A stretch of DNA of 64,000 bases from a virus (IMGVR_UViG_3300013131_002268:28510-92509), one strand, 5' to 3'. Positions 19,301-28,061 are shown, numbered from the stretch's first letter. Translations and numbers: made by a program. The notes: generated by a model not told the origin, from the sequence alone.

Positions 19301-19725
19301 GAATTATTTCCTCTAGCTATCATATTACCCCTAGTGTCAATAAAATTAATTTTAACTAATGGTGTATATGCGGTATCAAATGATATGTCGATAGATGTAA
19401 TACCAAAACCTTCTAAAGAATCATCACCTGATGGTTTATCAAAAGTTGTACTAATATCAGTATAACTAGTCGTAAGTGACCTATCGCAATCGTCAGAGCC
19501 AACTTTACTTCCGTGTATGAAATTTATAAAACCAATATTATTACCACTATTTGTTAGGGTATCATTAACAATTCTAGAACGAGATTTTGATGTTGTGGTT
19601 AAACTGACATATATCGATAAATCTTCATGATTAATAGGTGTATTAGTTAATATATTATCATCCAAATTATTTGGGTCAACATATAAAGCTCTAGGTATTT
19701 TTGGTGTATTATCCATGTCTATCAA
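13345..19725 (-). CDS. Giant tail hub / baseplate protein with transglycosylase and M15 peptidase domains
   Basis: The protein is 2126 aa. The N-terminal 200 residues include ITSIDISFDTAYTPLVKINF, resembling hub-type beta-rich domains of large phages. The middle (about 250-1650) is a long structural region. Near 1705-1860 lies a lysozyme-like/SLT domain (TISVLETVVG with a candidate catalytic Glu, then YVGLMQFG). Near 1960-2115 lies a D-Ala-D-Ala carboxypeptidase-like M15 domain: the zinc motif SRHAKGNAIDF (HxxxxxxD pattern) and SHFHISYD. The protein would digest the peptidoglycan glycan strand and stem peptide during tail penetration. It overlaps the LysM-like gene by 4 nt (ATGA). Confidence 0.85.
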   Translation of the reverse strand: MIDMDNTPKIPRALYVDPNNLDDNILTNTPINHEDLSIYVSLTTTSKSRSRIVNDTLTNSGNNIGFINFIHGSKVGSDDCDRSLTTSYTDISTTFDKPSGDDSLEGFGITSIDISFDTAYTPLVKINFIDTRGNMIARGNNSKYSMFFELPYPLFNLTVKGYYGKAVSYCLHLTKWNAKFNSQTGNFEIEAEFIGYTYAMLTDMLIGYLKAIPYTTIGSEEFINVKSDYDKKIVDADASKQTNTINDLLEKLAKLKGAIPDIKQNSESFQKLASLNKVNQILSQIKSLNREFILSLGDDANRIGSGISGNDFVYVKEKKDDVLNDYKSKLNEKISEINKYLKSTKFEPENMLPIISGPLTYQKIKIGDSASNIETSIDNFINASNNGYDKTIDTDKDRVTNLIRTNDSKLSKYTGNFYVYDLKKNAIEINEIIDANEVYDKELREEFSKEIRRYGKRNFDIDPTIGTIFRTLVASCDTFLRTIARVSDKASKSNDRIKQLESLLKAGSLNIKQNSDIYPWPEYNKDGNETWLGSVVDANEVDELKFVEELLEALIKSKRDDINLSSFLNNPPRTWFCLNPLDTPISIFGYNKNPYFRLGNKAKPDEYFRLLMYRMFIYLGIGNAGYDNNNVPNPDLLEFMAKFEAWNMFDGIGYDDSDFTKKSALVDFYKTADSVINSYTKGEFMISGDLKHPAGGTIYMDEVADEYKYTYINTEDTGRAYIPIDGDYDGIAFYNGFKLINNPALSGNVTSTYLGNYVNGTSEDNKVDDGATYLRIIDYTTYANSDYTLPVEKATKTYDDYKSSNLYGKYPEENSLNESGGASTDRPRLVKNTNPIERDKFGVTNFSKVKATYDEAKSISNSEGYSLMSPLFFSNTESNYGTKLGVNPKYVGSDKLTVTGGVPQRPVLYEFESNGSNIQIVNNQITNNNTENNVVTDISFGFSKTGASSSYLWGVSLFGSPLYYAQSISKSPDLAKSFLFLNTLPLKGLIDGTENNFTENTLSNNFSLGNYRSVMGMFTSSSAFINAPALWVYWVGSILWRYEEFKKTGEDLIITKTVDTNVNLVPGITVYPKPDELFFNLSTKEIDNEDKPAMFFSPTGKYRKVDETLLKLPKQVKDEFIERFKSWSYNDISIDSGFKYLRTLLEVFPDGYITNSNNLANLTTWQGSSVINYSAMTANVSIDNPWYSNEPINSSNYKYIFPNKPPVGGDSRFYSLTFDFKPELNNPLMKLFSKQLVILNASPYTFYQSQREDNKLTGPYKPITVKKTTFKKFLEVFVEEFRRLYDEYREQKIDEDTIKNGIFKSTSNDLIKLQIYRHLSAINNKWIGSGEIGGQMFYPCSNYGYTGEYDNLFDSFIFLDKGYNDISDKFILNPDVISELLIKNYNQSFFDIISNILANNNFNFIPLPTFVNFKNEAGLKSVFRPISYLDMVTNDENITYGPSFVCVYIGQNSTNLDLGENSDFIDDGVDFSPCGKQIKSSAFNTDLSKSERAIPIFEVNYAQQNQNFFKDLTLDQKEFVETEESLVIIDKLSNSGDKNNPAFKGQNLYNVYQTRSYSAKVEALGMPMIQPMMYFQLNNIPMFRGGYIIINTTHNIKPNHMTTQFTGVRIKDIDTELNQDLYEIKSLIAGSEDLASIKYDLDEPAVNTDSTTGNEPVPVKNANEDTATGKNQATNSTNTNIYQYNFQNSNREYGFNNSLFDRESNTIKNGQRLTYNQIFDIAAKLTKVDINVLKTISVLETVVGVNKGGIGDGMNPLGYVGLMQFGVDAANQVNKSVSDLLFNKLEDFNQYTFFANVDQQRKSLKIPIRDKYNANPADNNRITNSLFDDLISIIAASQLAIFNLDTNPTSLQNTRDAYLSHQQGKSGYNTIVKNNLSELSDGSDLSGRMNNNKPLYDKIDNLKIYLDWYNGWCGRIDAAYYEITKEYKPSLDVPKTPNADKLRETLNKLDYTENGRAIDNSGNDISTDIERYASAVFNKIKQLYPTYYVQVTAGNDQSHKDSAKSRHAKGNAIDFVIGNGQKIPTPSNYISIRNDNKSKPLNQQTAVTYSPQNEIIINNVKKILQGFVVGQNPQFKFLDEYRYPSPTATASHFHISYDKNGGNEGDAFTSEAVAALNAGQITEYTA

Positions 19726-20036
19726 CCATATAAGTTTTTATACCTATTAACAGCACTGATATATCTTTCAACAGCACTGTCAAATGGAAATGGAACCCTA
19801 ATTATATCCCTATCTTTAATATCAAACTCCAAACCACCATATTGTGGATTCGCAGCCATAATTAGAAATCCATGATAACCATTACCATAATAGGTTTGAC
19901 TCAATATGTCAAGCCTTGTTTCACCAGCTTTGTATAAAACTTGTTTATCTGTATTCGCAATAGGTATCTTTATACCAGGCACTGGCTTAACAGTACCATT
20001 CACTTTAAATTTTTCATATCTATCAAAATAAGGCAT
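19722..20036 (-). CDS. LysM-like baseplate wedge protein (T4 gp53 / tail protein X type)
   Basis: The 104-aa protein contains a LysM-like core after a short N-terminus: KAGETRLDILSQTYYG, then FLIMAANPQYGG and the closing DIKDRDIIRVPFP. The pattern fits tail protein X and the LysM part of T4 gp53, baseplate wedge parts at the hub. Its position directly upstream of the hub gene, with an ATGA overlap, supports a baseplate role. Assignment to gp53 in particular is by analogy. Confidence 0.75.
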   Translation of the reverse strand: MPYFDRYEKFKVNGTVKPVPGIKIPIANTDKQVLYKAGETRLDILSQTYYGNGYHGFLIMAANPQYGGLEFDIKDRDIIRVPFPFDSAVERYISAVNRYKNLYG

Positions 20037-20049
20037 TGGTTATTAAAAA

Positions 20050-23000
20050 TTAATTAGTTGTTATGTTAGCTGTTAATGGTGTATCTATACCATCTAAAGT
20101 AACCGTTAGTTTATTTAATAGACCAGGAAACTCAAACTGGTTAACATCATAATTTTGGTTATCACTGGTTCCATATGTAATAGCGGTGATTTCTAAAATA
20201 TATGTCTGAGCTAAATCAACGCTGTTAAGCTGTTGGTTAGGATATTGGACATCTTGAACCGCAGCCGATACATTAACTGTGGTGCTATCATCAACCTTAA
20301 CAGATATTATATAATCTTTAGACAATGCTGTATTATCAGTACCCTCAACTCTAGTTATTGAAAAATTAAGAGTGGTGCCATCCCAGAACGCTCTACTGAT
20401 TGTTAATCGTTCAAAATCAGATTGTTCTGGCGAAACCTCGACTGGTGGTTGATTAGCATCATTTGCTGAATCTGCTTCTTGTTCTTGATTTGTATCTGGA
20501 ACAATTGTGTTATTTGTATCAATACCTTCAGTATCAACTGGGTCTTCATCAATTGGGTCAACCAATGTTGTTGGGTATTTACCTCTATTAATTGTAGCAT
20601 TACCAAACTCACCATCAACCGTGTCAGATTGTGGACTGTACATTTCAGTGTTTGCAAAGAAGTTATATGATACCGCATTTTGTAATCTATTTATAGGTGC
20701 GCTCAAACTAGAACCACCAATAAATGCGAAATTAAGGTCTACAGTACATATCATAGGTTGTACACCAACACCCTCTGGGTTTAAATCCCAAACTAATGGG
20801 TCAAAACTGAAGTTCATTGAGTCAATCACAATCTTTGTGTGGTAAAAATCACCAATTCTTAGTATACAAATTGGTGGTCGACCGAAAGCTAAATTGTCAG
20901 GACTACAATTTCTAGTAGCGTTTGATACATTATTTAAATTGGTTATCGTGTTACCAGCTTCATCCTTAAAAAACCCTGTTGGTCCTTGTCTGGTACATTG
21001 CTGTAAGAAGGTTAATCGACTATTAAAACCTTCTGGTGTTATTGAATGAAATGATGGGTGAAAAAATGATATTTTCTCACTTATTGAGTTATAGACAAAT
21101 TTATTTTCCTGAGCTAATTTTTTAAAATACAACGACTCATTATACCATCTACTTTTAACTTTTTGATTAAGATTAAATTCAATCGTTTCTCTTTGAGGTT
21201 GTTTTTTGTTTGGATTTATTAATTCGGCTAATACAGAATCAAATTTGAATTGGACTGTTACCTTTATATTTTCTTTGAAGATTTTGTTATCAGTTCTCAA
21301 AGGAACTCCATTAAAATCAACTAATGGTACATTAATTGTACCTCCATCAACTAATTTATAACGTTTATTAACTAATGATGCCCCATTGCTATCAACATCT
21401 TGAAACTGTATTATTTCATTTTCAAACCAATTCTGTATTTCAACACCACGACCCCTTCTAGCTAAATCAGATTCACCAGTAACGCCATATGTTGTTATTA
21501 TTACTCTACAGGCTTGGCAATTTGTCATACCTTCAGCTAAACTTTCAAAAAATTGAATTGATGATTTACCTTCGTTTAGACCATAATTTGTAAAATCAGT
21601 TCTAGTAATTCCATCTTCGTCACCATAACTACCTAAACCAGCACCATAACCATTTGGGTTTTGTTGATAATTTATGTCAGTACTGCCACTTAAACCATCT
21701 TCAAAACCATTATCTAAAACATCACTTAATAAACTATCATTATATGGGAAATATATTGTGAATTCAGGTGGCTCTGGTTGAGGTGTATTGTTGACTTTAT
21801 CAATTGCTTGGTTGTTAGCTATTTCAAGAGCTTGCAATTCATTTGCTGATAGTCGGCTTCTAACTCTATCATCAACTTCAAAACCACCAGCAAAGAATGA
21901 ACTTATCAACTCATCACTTTCACCTTTTAAACTATTCAAATACGCTGGATGGTCAATAATCATTTTGAACTGTAATGTACCAGTTCTAGTTGTATTATTG
22001 TATGTATAAATTGGTTCACCTCTACCAATAAAATCTGTTTTTTCCCAATTAACTGATGTGTTATCAGTAAACGCCATATCATAAGGTGGAAACCACATTA
22101 TTCTACCTCGTTTACCTGTCGTTGGGTCACCATTACCAATTTCTTCTGGAATTAAATTTTGTTCATAACCAGCCCATGCCAAATTCTCAATTGAAAACAT
22201 ATATTTTTTAGTTTCAACAGCTGGAAGTATTGAAAGGTCACCTTGTCTACTAAAATCTGATGGTTGGTCACTATATGGTGTTATTTTAACAAAACCATTA
22301 TCATCTAATACCGATTTTTCAGTGTTACGTCTTTGATTGGTACCAGCATTACCTAAAACACCACTATGTTTCTGTAATCTATTAACCCTATCATATCTTC
22401 TTGATGAATTAAACGTTCTGAAAAACATTGTTTCTGGGTCACTTTCCTGAGTTTGACCATTGAATTTAACCTTATTACTACCCCTAGAAGCATAGCTAAA
22501 CCCGTTATTATTAACAACAGCTGAATTAACCTCTGTCTTATCTTGAATCCTAAAACGGTCATTGACCATAGTTTTCATCTTTTCATTTTGAATAGAATCA
22601 ATACCAGCACCAGCATTAAATAATTGTTGAGTTTTACCCAACATTGATTTCTTATCAAAATTTCTACTATCCAACCCCCATGTAAATGGTATCGTTTCAC
22701 TACCACCATCACCGTCATCGACTGTTATTGTCTTATCAGCTAATGATTGAAAACCAGAATCCCTAACCATCCCTTCCAATTGATAGTTACTTCTTGATAT
22801 CGGATTATTCTCTGAACCAAATTCAATATCAATCACTTGACCATCAGTGGTTTGAAAAGCATATATATTAGCATTTAAACCTTGATTTGGACTTCTTGGG
22901 TCTCTGAAACCTGGTGCATATCCGCTTTTTCTATCGTTAGAACTTAATAAATTTTGACGTAAATTGAAAAATAAAGCTTCAATCTGACCTCTACCAGTAT

Positions 23001-24078
23001 TCTCAATCATACTGTTAGCCCTTTCAATATTACCAATAGGGTTCTCTGATGAAAATATAGATGACGTTGTTGATAATAGACTTACTGGTGTTTGAAATCC
23101 TAATATGCGTTCCGCATAATCCAAAAATCCTCCAGCAGTACCCTTTGCAACGGTTATACTATAATTTGGTATTAGAAAACTATCACCTTGAAGTATACTT
23201 ATTGGATTGGTATTGATATTACCTAATGTTTCTTCAACTAAATTGAATGCAGCATTCTGTCTTATTGCAAAACCTAATCTATCAGCAGCAATAATACCTA
23301 ACGGTGTTTCTGGTGTATCAGTGCTTCTACCACCACTTAAAAGGCTTGTAACGTCAAATAACGGGTCTGTGCCACTAACTGAATAATTTGGAACAATACC
23401 ACCTAAAAGATTATCTATGACCGTAGAAGCGTTGTTAGAGGGTCCTCCGCCAACAATACCAGCCATTCTTTCAGCATAATTTGGTAAATTCTTATCAGTA
23501 ACAACTGGTGTAGTTATAATATCAGCTAATATTTGAGATTCAAAATCTAAATATTTGTTCTTAGTAGTAATATTTTTCCTATATGATTTTGAATCATCAC
23601 TTGTACCTAAATCAGCTAAACTATAATCATAATTGATAAAGGTCTCTTCAGTTGGTTGATATGTAACTAAAGATATTGTTGTATTATTCTCTAATAAACC
23701 TTGATATTTGTTCTTTAAAGCATTGAACTCTTTATAAAATTCACTGTTTTGAACTATTGGACTATTTGCTGGTTCTGGACTTGTATTATACGGTTGTCCG
23801 TCTGAATAATTAATTGGTGTTGTTACTATGGATACTCTTTGGTAATCTGTTAGTTCACCTTGAAATTTATTATTGATTATCAATAAATCCTTATATAAAT
23901 CACCAAGTTCTTCTATATTGTCAGAAGGTCTAACATTCTGTGTACCATTGGTAGTACTTGCTAACTGACCAATATCAAATAATAAACCAGAAAGACCATT
24001 TTCTTCAACAGTATCTGAAATAATATTCCTTGCAAGTAAACTTTCTCTAATACTTGGTGATAAACTACTTATATCCAT
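20050..24078 (-). CDS. Large baseplate structural protein with an OmpA-like segment
   Basis: The 1342-aa protein is mostly unfamiliar, beta-rich and Asn/Asp-rich. Near residues 770-900 a stretch resembles OmpA-type peptidoglycan-binding domains: FTIYFPYNDS, then FFESLAEGM, RVIITTYGVTG and DLARRGRGVEIQNWF, close to the usual LAxRRAxxV helix. Near 1060-1140, RPPICILRIGDFYHTKIVIDS resembles repeated baseplate domains. The last 120 residues look like an Ig-type fold. A TATTTATG box (24102-24095, coding strand) lies 16 nt before the ATG. The OmpA-like call is tentative. Confidence 0.7.
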   Translation of the reverse strand: MDISSLSPSIRESLLARNIISDTVEENGLSGLLFDIGQLASTTNGTQNVRPSDNIEELGDLYKDLLIINNKFQGELTDYQRVSIVTTPINYSDGQPYNTSPEPANSPIVQNSEFYKEFNALKNKYQGLLENNTTISLVTYQPTEETFINYDYSLADLGTSDDSKSYRKNITTKNKYLDFESQILADIITTPVVTDKNLPNYAERMAGIVGGGPSNNASTVIDNLLGGIVPNYSVSGTDPLFDVTSLLSGGRSTDTPETPLGIIAADRLGFAIRQNAAFNLVEETLGNINTNPISILQGDSFLIPNYSITVAKGTAGGFLDYAERILGFQTPVSLLSTTSSIFSSENPIGNIERANSMIENTGRGQIEALFFNLRQNLLSSNDRKSGYAPGFRDPRSPNQGLNANIYAFQTTDGQVIDIEFGSENNPISRSNYQLEGMVRDSGFQSLADKTITVDDGDGGSETIPFTWGLDSRNFDKKSMLGKTQQLFNAGAGIDSIQNEKMKTMVNDRFRIQDKTEVNSAVVNNNGFSYASRGSNKVKFNGQTQESDPETMFFRTFNSSRRYDRVNRLQKHSGVLGNAGTNQRRNTEKSVLDDNGFVKITPYSDQPSDFSRQGDLSILPAVETKKYMFSIENLAWAGYEQNLIPEEIGNGDPTTGKRGRIMWFPPYDMAFTDNTSVNWEKTDFIGRGEPIYTYNNTTRTGTLQFKMIIDHPAYLNSLKGESDELISSFFAGGFEVDDRVRSRLSANELQALEIANNQAIDKVNNTPQPEPPEFTIYFPYNDSLLSDVLDNGFEDGLSGSTDINYQQNPNGYGAGLGSYGDEDGITRTDFTNYGLNEGKSSIQFFESLAEGMTNCQACRVIITTYGVTGESDLARRGRGVEIQNWFENEIIQFQDVDSNGASLVNKRYKLVDGGTINVPLVDFNGVPLRTDNKIFKENIKVTVQFKFDSVLAELINPNKKQPQRETIEFNLNQKVKSRWYNESLYFKKLAQENKFVYNSISEKISFFHPSFHSITPEGFNSRLTFLQQCTRQGPTGFFKDEAGNTITNLNNVSNATRNCSPDNLAFGRPPICILRIGDFYHTKIVIDSMNFSFDPLVWDLNPEGVGVQPMICTVDLNFAFIGGSSLSAPINRLQNAVSYNFFANTEMYSPQSDTVDGEFGNATINRGKYPTTLVDPIDEDPVDTEGIDTNNTIVPDTNQEQEADSANDANQPPVEVSPEQSDFERLTISRAFWDGTTLNFSITRVEGTDNTALSKDYIISVKVDDSTTVNVSAAVQDVQYPNQQLNSVDLAQTYILEITAITYGTSDNQNYDVNQFEFPGLLNKLTVTLDGIDTPLTANITTN

Positions 24079-24316
24079 TTAACTTATCCTTTACCATAAA
24101 TAGTTTAATCATTGAAAATTGAAAACTACTATACTCAAAATAAGTCACTATACTATAAAAGTATATAATATATATTATATTATTATTTATATTATATATT
24201 ATTAATTATATATATTTAGTTATATTGGCCCCCCTTTTATTCCCCCCGTTAGGTTAATGCAAATTAACAATATTTTTTACCAAAAGTCAAGTCTCTTAGT
24301 GAAAAAAATCAAATTA
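24079..24316. other. Non-coding spacer with an A/T island and two C6 tracts
   Basis: This 238-nt gap between the tape measure gene and the baseplate gene codes for nothing visible. About 24135-24220 is nearly pure A/T with TATA-type runs. It is followed by two runs of six C (24229-24234 and 24242-24247) separated by TTTTATT, which read as G6 tracts on the minus, transcribed strand. The right part of the gap (24250-24316) shows no strong hairpin. Confidence 0.6.
24095..24102 (-). promoter_or_regulatory. Late promoter-like box before the 20050-24078 gene
   Basis: The coding (minus) strand reads TATTTATG followed by GTAAAG, 16 nt upstream of the ATG at 24078. It differs in one base from the TATTTATA box seen before other virion genes. 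Confidence 0.4.
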
Positions 24317-26809
24317 TTAGTATCTCGGTATCGGATTTGGTGATAATTTACCACCTGCAAGGTTAGTTCTAAGCTGTTCTTGTATCATAGTTGACAGTTT
24401 TCTTACAAATTCTGGCTCTCGTGTTAAATCAATATTGGCAACATTTCCACCAGGCATATCTATCGATATCTTACCACCAATTTCAAGCTTTCCGAACTCA
24501 ATTTTTTGTTTTTTAACACCTTTACCTTGAACTAATTCATCAATTTTACCCTTATTTGTTGATGCCACAAGACCATCATCCATTGATACAATCTTATCCT
24601 GTGGATTGAATTTTATGATTGCGTCATCTACAAAATTTGTTGATATCGCGTCACCACCCATCTTACCTAATGCTGAACCAGCCAATGAGCCTATTGCAAA
24701 CCCAACACCTGGTATTGGTATCAGTGTTTGACCAATTGCACCACCAATAAGTCCGCCAGCCAATGAACCCGCATCACCAATTGCGGTGTCTTCTAAACCC
24801 ATAGCTTCACTACCTTTACCGCCTAAAAAGTCACCCAAAAAGCCAGCACCTAAACCTGCCGCACCACTTGCCAATTTTGCACCACCAACAGCTAACTTAG
24901 TACCAGTTTTACCAATTTTTGGTAATAAATTTCTAACCATTTTACCTTTGGTACCCTTACCTAATAGAGTTTTATCTAAAAAAGAATCTTGTAATCCACT
25001 TTTACCACCAGCCTTAGCTACACTATTAAAGCCCATACCCAATTGCACACCTTGAGCATACCATTTAGCGGCATTAAAAAAAACTGTACCACCCAATGCC
25101 GTCACTAAACTAGCTACAGGGTTTTCAATAATAAACTTACCGATAGAACCTATTAATGTACCGACTTTTTCAGCTAATGATTTAAGATTAGCTAATACAT
25201 TTTCATTTTTTAATAATTCTTGTAAATTAGCGATTGGTTGAACCAAAGCAGTATTTAATGCTTCAACAAATGGTAACATCACTGTTTTAAATTGATTAAC
25301 CAAATTATTAAAAGCATCATCAAACGTCTGTGCTTGTTTGGCTCTAGCATCTAAGGCTTGTTTTTCATCTTTATATCTTTTAAGCGCATTTGTATCCAAT
25401 TGATTAAGCAACATATCTTGATTATCAATATGTACTCGCCATTGACCATCTTCACCCATTTGTGCCAACGATGATATTAATTGTTTATCATCTTCTTCAA
25501 ATGTGCTTGGAACCAATGATTCAATCTTATTGAATTTGGCGGCAGCTTTTGCCATTTCAGATAATTGTTCCTCACTAATACCAGTTATCTTTGCAATCTC
25601 TCGCATTCTGTCCAATTGAAGACCACCAATTTCAAACTCACCAGAATTTTCATTGAATTGCGCCAATTCAGCCGTTGCATTTGCCACATCCTTTGTGAAA
25701 GCACCGAAATCATTTCTAGCTTTGAACATCAACTCAAATGGGTTACCCAATCTAGCAAAAGACCCACCCATGGTCTGCAATTGTGCCGCCATTTCAACAG
25801 CACCCTCTGGTCTGAATACTTTTCCAGCCATACCAGCTATCGAACCCATATCCACTTTCATTTTTTCAGCGAATACGGCCATCTCAGCCATACCTTTAAC
25901 ACCACCTTTAAAGTGATACGTATTGGCAATCTTAAGATTCTTACTAAGACCCTTTAACGCTTTTTCAGCATTAACACCCATACTATGTGCAATATCAACA
26001 GTCTCTTGAACCGCATTTCTTGATGATTCAACACCCAAACCAAAACGCTCCATATCAGCAGCCATTTGAGCAGCACCTTGCATACCCAAAGTTGTACCCT
26101 TAGCCATTTCAGCCATTGCTTGGTATCCAGCCTCAGATAACATTACTGACCTACCTATCTCAGCTGAATATTCAGCTTGTCCTTTAGCCAAATCACTTAC
26201 ACCAACACCCAACTGTATTGTTGATTCAGAAGCTGTTGAAATTGTCTTTGAAAAGAACTTTGATTGACCATTAAGTATACCCATACTTAATTCAGCAGCT
26301 TTAATGTCTTTTGACATTTGAACCGCTGCCAAATTCTTTAATTTACCATAAAAACTTTGAGCTAGACCTGGTAACTTACTCCAAATTTTACCAGCTTCAA
26401 CATATGCAATATTAGCTTTATTAGCTTCTTTAGCGATTTGTTGTTGAATTTTTAATTGCTCCTCTAATTTTTTTGTTTGCTTTTTATTGTATTTAACTAA
26501 ACCTTCGGCTACTTTGCTAGCTTTTTTTGCTTCTTTAAGTTTTTGTTTTGCAGCGGCTATAGCTTGGGTATTATTACTATTTTGAAGCGCATTATAAGCC
26601 TGTAGAGCTGCGGCTTCTTCCGCAGCAGACTCACGAGCTTTTTGGTCTAATTCAGCTTGTTGGTCTTTTAATTTTTTTATATTTTGCTCTAAAAGACCAA
26701 TCTCTTTTATTAATTTAAGATATTCAGCCGCACTAGTATTTACTTTATTTTGTAAAGCTTCCTGTTCGGCTAATCTTTTAGCTATATCATCCCAATTATT
26801 ACTTACCAT
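24317..26809 (-). CDS. Tail tape measure protein
   Basis: The 830-aa protein has a long charged coiled coil (about 1-150), an Ala/Met/Gly-rich helical middle (AGYQAMAEMAKGTTLGMQ), hydrophobic segments near 560-580, and a Gly/Ala-rich region at about 640-720 (GGAKLASGAAGLGAGFLG, then GSLAGGLIGGAIGQTLIP) that could insert into membrane. This layout is typical of tape measure proteins, which set tail length inside the tube and are ejected at infection. The C-terminus has beta-type sequence ending in NLAGGKLSPNPIPRY. It is short for a large myovirus, so the tail may be modest in length (inference). Confidence 0.8.
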   Translation of the reverse strand: MVSNNWDDIAKRLAEQEALQNKVNTSAAEYLKLIKEIGLLEQNIKKLKDQQAELDQKARESAAEEAAALQAYNALQNSNNTQAIAAAKQKLKEAKKASKVAEGLVKYNKKQTKKLEEQLKIQQQIAKEANKANIAYVEAGKIWSKLPGLAQSFYGKLKNLAAVQMSKDIKAAELSMGILNGQSKFFSKTISTASESTIQLGVGVSDLAKGQAEYSAEIGRSVMLSEAGYQAMAEMAKGTTLGMQGAAQMAADMERFGLGVESSRNAVQETVDIAHSMGVNAEKALKGLSKNLKIANTYHFKGGVKGMAEMAVFAEKMKVDMGSIAGMAGKVFRPEGAVEMAAQLQTMGGSFARLGNPFELMFKARNDFGAFTKDVANATAELAQFNENSGEFEIGGLQLDRMREIAKITGISEEQLSEMAKAAAKFNKIESLVPSTFEEDDKQLISSLAQMGEDGQWRVHIDNQDMLLNQLDTNALKRYKDEKQALDARAKQAQTFDDAFNNLVNQFKTVMLPFVEALNTALVQPIANLQELLKNENVLANLKSLAEKVGTLIGSIGKFIIENPVASLVTALGGTVFFNAAKWYAQGVQLGMGFNSVAKAGGKSGLQDSFLDKTLLGKGTKGKMVRNLLPKIGKTGTKLAVGGAKLASGAAGLGAGFLGDFLGGKGSEAMGLEDTAIGDAGSLAGGLIGGAIGQTLIPIPGVGFAIGSLAGSALGKMGGDAISTNFVDDAIIKFNPQDKIVSMDDGLVASTNKGKIDELVQGKGVKKQKIEFGKLEIGGKISIDMPGGNVANIDLTREPEFVRKLSTMIQEQLRTNLAGGKLSPNPIPRY

Positions 26810-26816
26810 AACTTAT

Positions 26817-28061
26817 TTAAAAAATATTATTTTTAATGACATTTATTGTAGTTTCTTTAGGTATATGGTTATCAGTATAAACCTCAATACCAAACTTATT
26901 ACCACCAAGTTCATTTTTTAATAAGATTTTAACTGTAATAGATTTTTTATTATCTATTTTATACGAATATTTTAAATTTATTTTACCTTTTGATTTTTGA
27001 ATTTTAGCTTTAATATCTGAACCACGTCTAAGTAATAGTTTAGATTCGTTTGAACCAGGTCTTGTATTTAAAGTAATATCCTCTAAATATCTAAATTCAA
27101 CAAATCTATTATTGGTAAATTCAGTTCTAATATTATTGACTTCATCGTCATCAGATATAAAACCCTTATCATTTAATATTTGATATACTCTAGACAATCC
27201 AGTATAATCAGCGCCTTCAATAAAACCCAATAGTTTAGGCCTATCAACAAAAAACTTTTTAAGACTAGGGTCTGAATTTATAATATTAAATAACTCTTTC
27301 GATGATAATTTTTCATCTTGATTATCTTCATCATCATCATCAGATTTATCAACCCATTCAGTAACATTATAATCAGTTACATTTACTAACCTATCCGCAA
27401 TATTATCATCAACATTAGTTAAATTAATAAATTTATCACCCTCATCTGATTCTTCAATGGCTTCATCATTAAACATTAATTTAAACCGCTTATTGACATC
27501 ATCTTTATAATCTGAATCTTCAGTCTTCATAAGTTGGATAACAGCATAAGCATCTGTTTTTTCGAGAACATTGAAAATAATTTTATCAACATTATCAGTT
27601 TCAAAGAAGAAACCCTCTTCTTCCTTCATTAAAGCTTTTAACCGTTCAATTTCACTTTCTTCTGGATGTTCAACATCCTCACCATCAACTGGAGCCTCAT
27701 CTTCACCATCAATGTCTGATGGGTCTTCCAAATCCATTGTTGTAATCCTCTTTAATGTATATGGTCTTTCCTTTTTACTCTTCTTACCTTTTAAAGTTGA
27801 TTTAATATCAGCATCACTTACATCCTCGTTCTTTTTAACAACCCAATCAAAACCAGTGAATGTTGAACCCTCGGTTAAACTCTCCAATCTCCAAGAATCA
27901 CCCAAATCCTCAACAACCTTGAATTTAAAATCAAAAGGTTCACCGCTCTGTTTACTTTTGGCTGTAATAACAATGATTTTACCTACAGATAAATTCATAA
28001 ATGGTGACTTTAAATTCAAAGCCTCCAATAACTGTCTATATTGATTTTCAGTGAGTAGCAT
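26817..28061 (-). CDS. Acidic virion or tail-assembly protein, paralogous in part to the 52941 gene
   Basis: The 414-aa protein has an N-terminal domain (about 20-110) with FTGFDWVVKKNEDV and ERPYTLKRI. It matches YTGYRWFVDKNEGI and IRPFTFKNV of the 52941-53609 protein in order and spacing. The centre is extremely acidic (DIDGEDEAPVDGEDVEHPEE), followed by a mixed alpha/beta region and a C-terminal beta-rich part. It lies between the tail chaperone pair and the tape measure gene, 7 nt from the latter. No enzyme motif is visible; a tail-assembly or baseplate function is inferred from location. Confidence 0.65.
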   Translation of the reverse strand: MLLTENQYRQLLEALNLKSPFMNLSVGKIIVITAKSKQSGEPFDFKFKVVEDLGDSWRLESLTEGSTFTGFDWVVKKNEDVSDADIKSTLKGKKSKKERPYTLKRITTMDLEDPSDIDGEDEAPVDGEDVEHPEESEIERLKALMKEEEGFFFETDNVDKIIFNVLEKTDAYAVIQLMKTEDSDYKDDVNKRFKLMFNDEAIEESDEGDKFINLTNVDDNIADRLVNVTDYNVTEWVDKSDDDDEDNQDEKLSSKELFNIINSDPSLKKFFVDRPKLLGFIEGADYTGLSRVYQILNDKGFISDDDEVNNIRTEFTNNRFVEFRYLEDITLNTRPGSNESKLLLRRGSDIKAKIQKSKGKINLKYSYKIDNKKSITVKILLKNELGGNKFGIEVYTDNHIPKETTINVIKNNIF

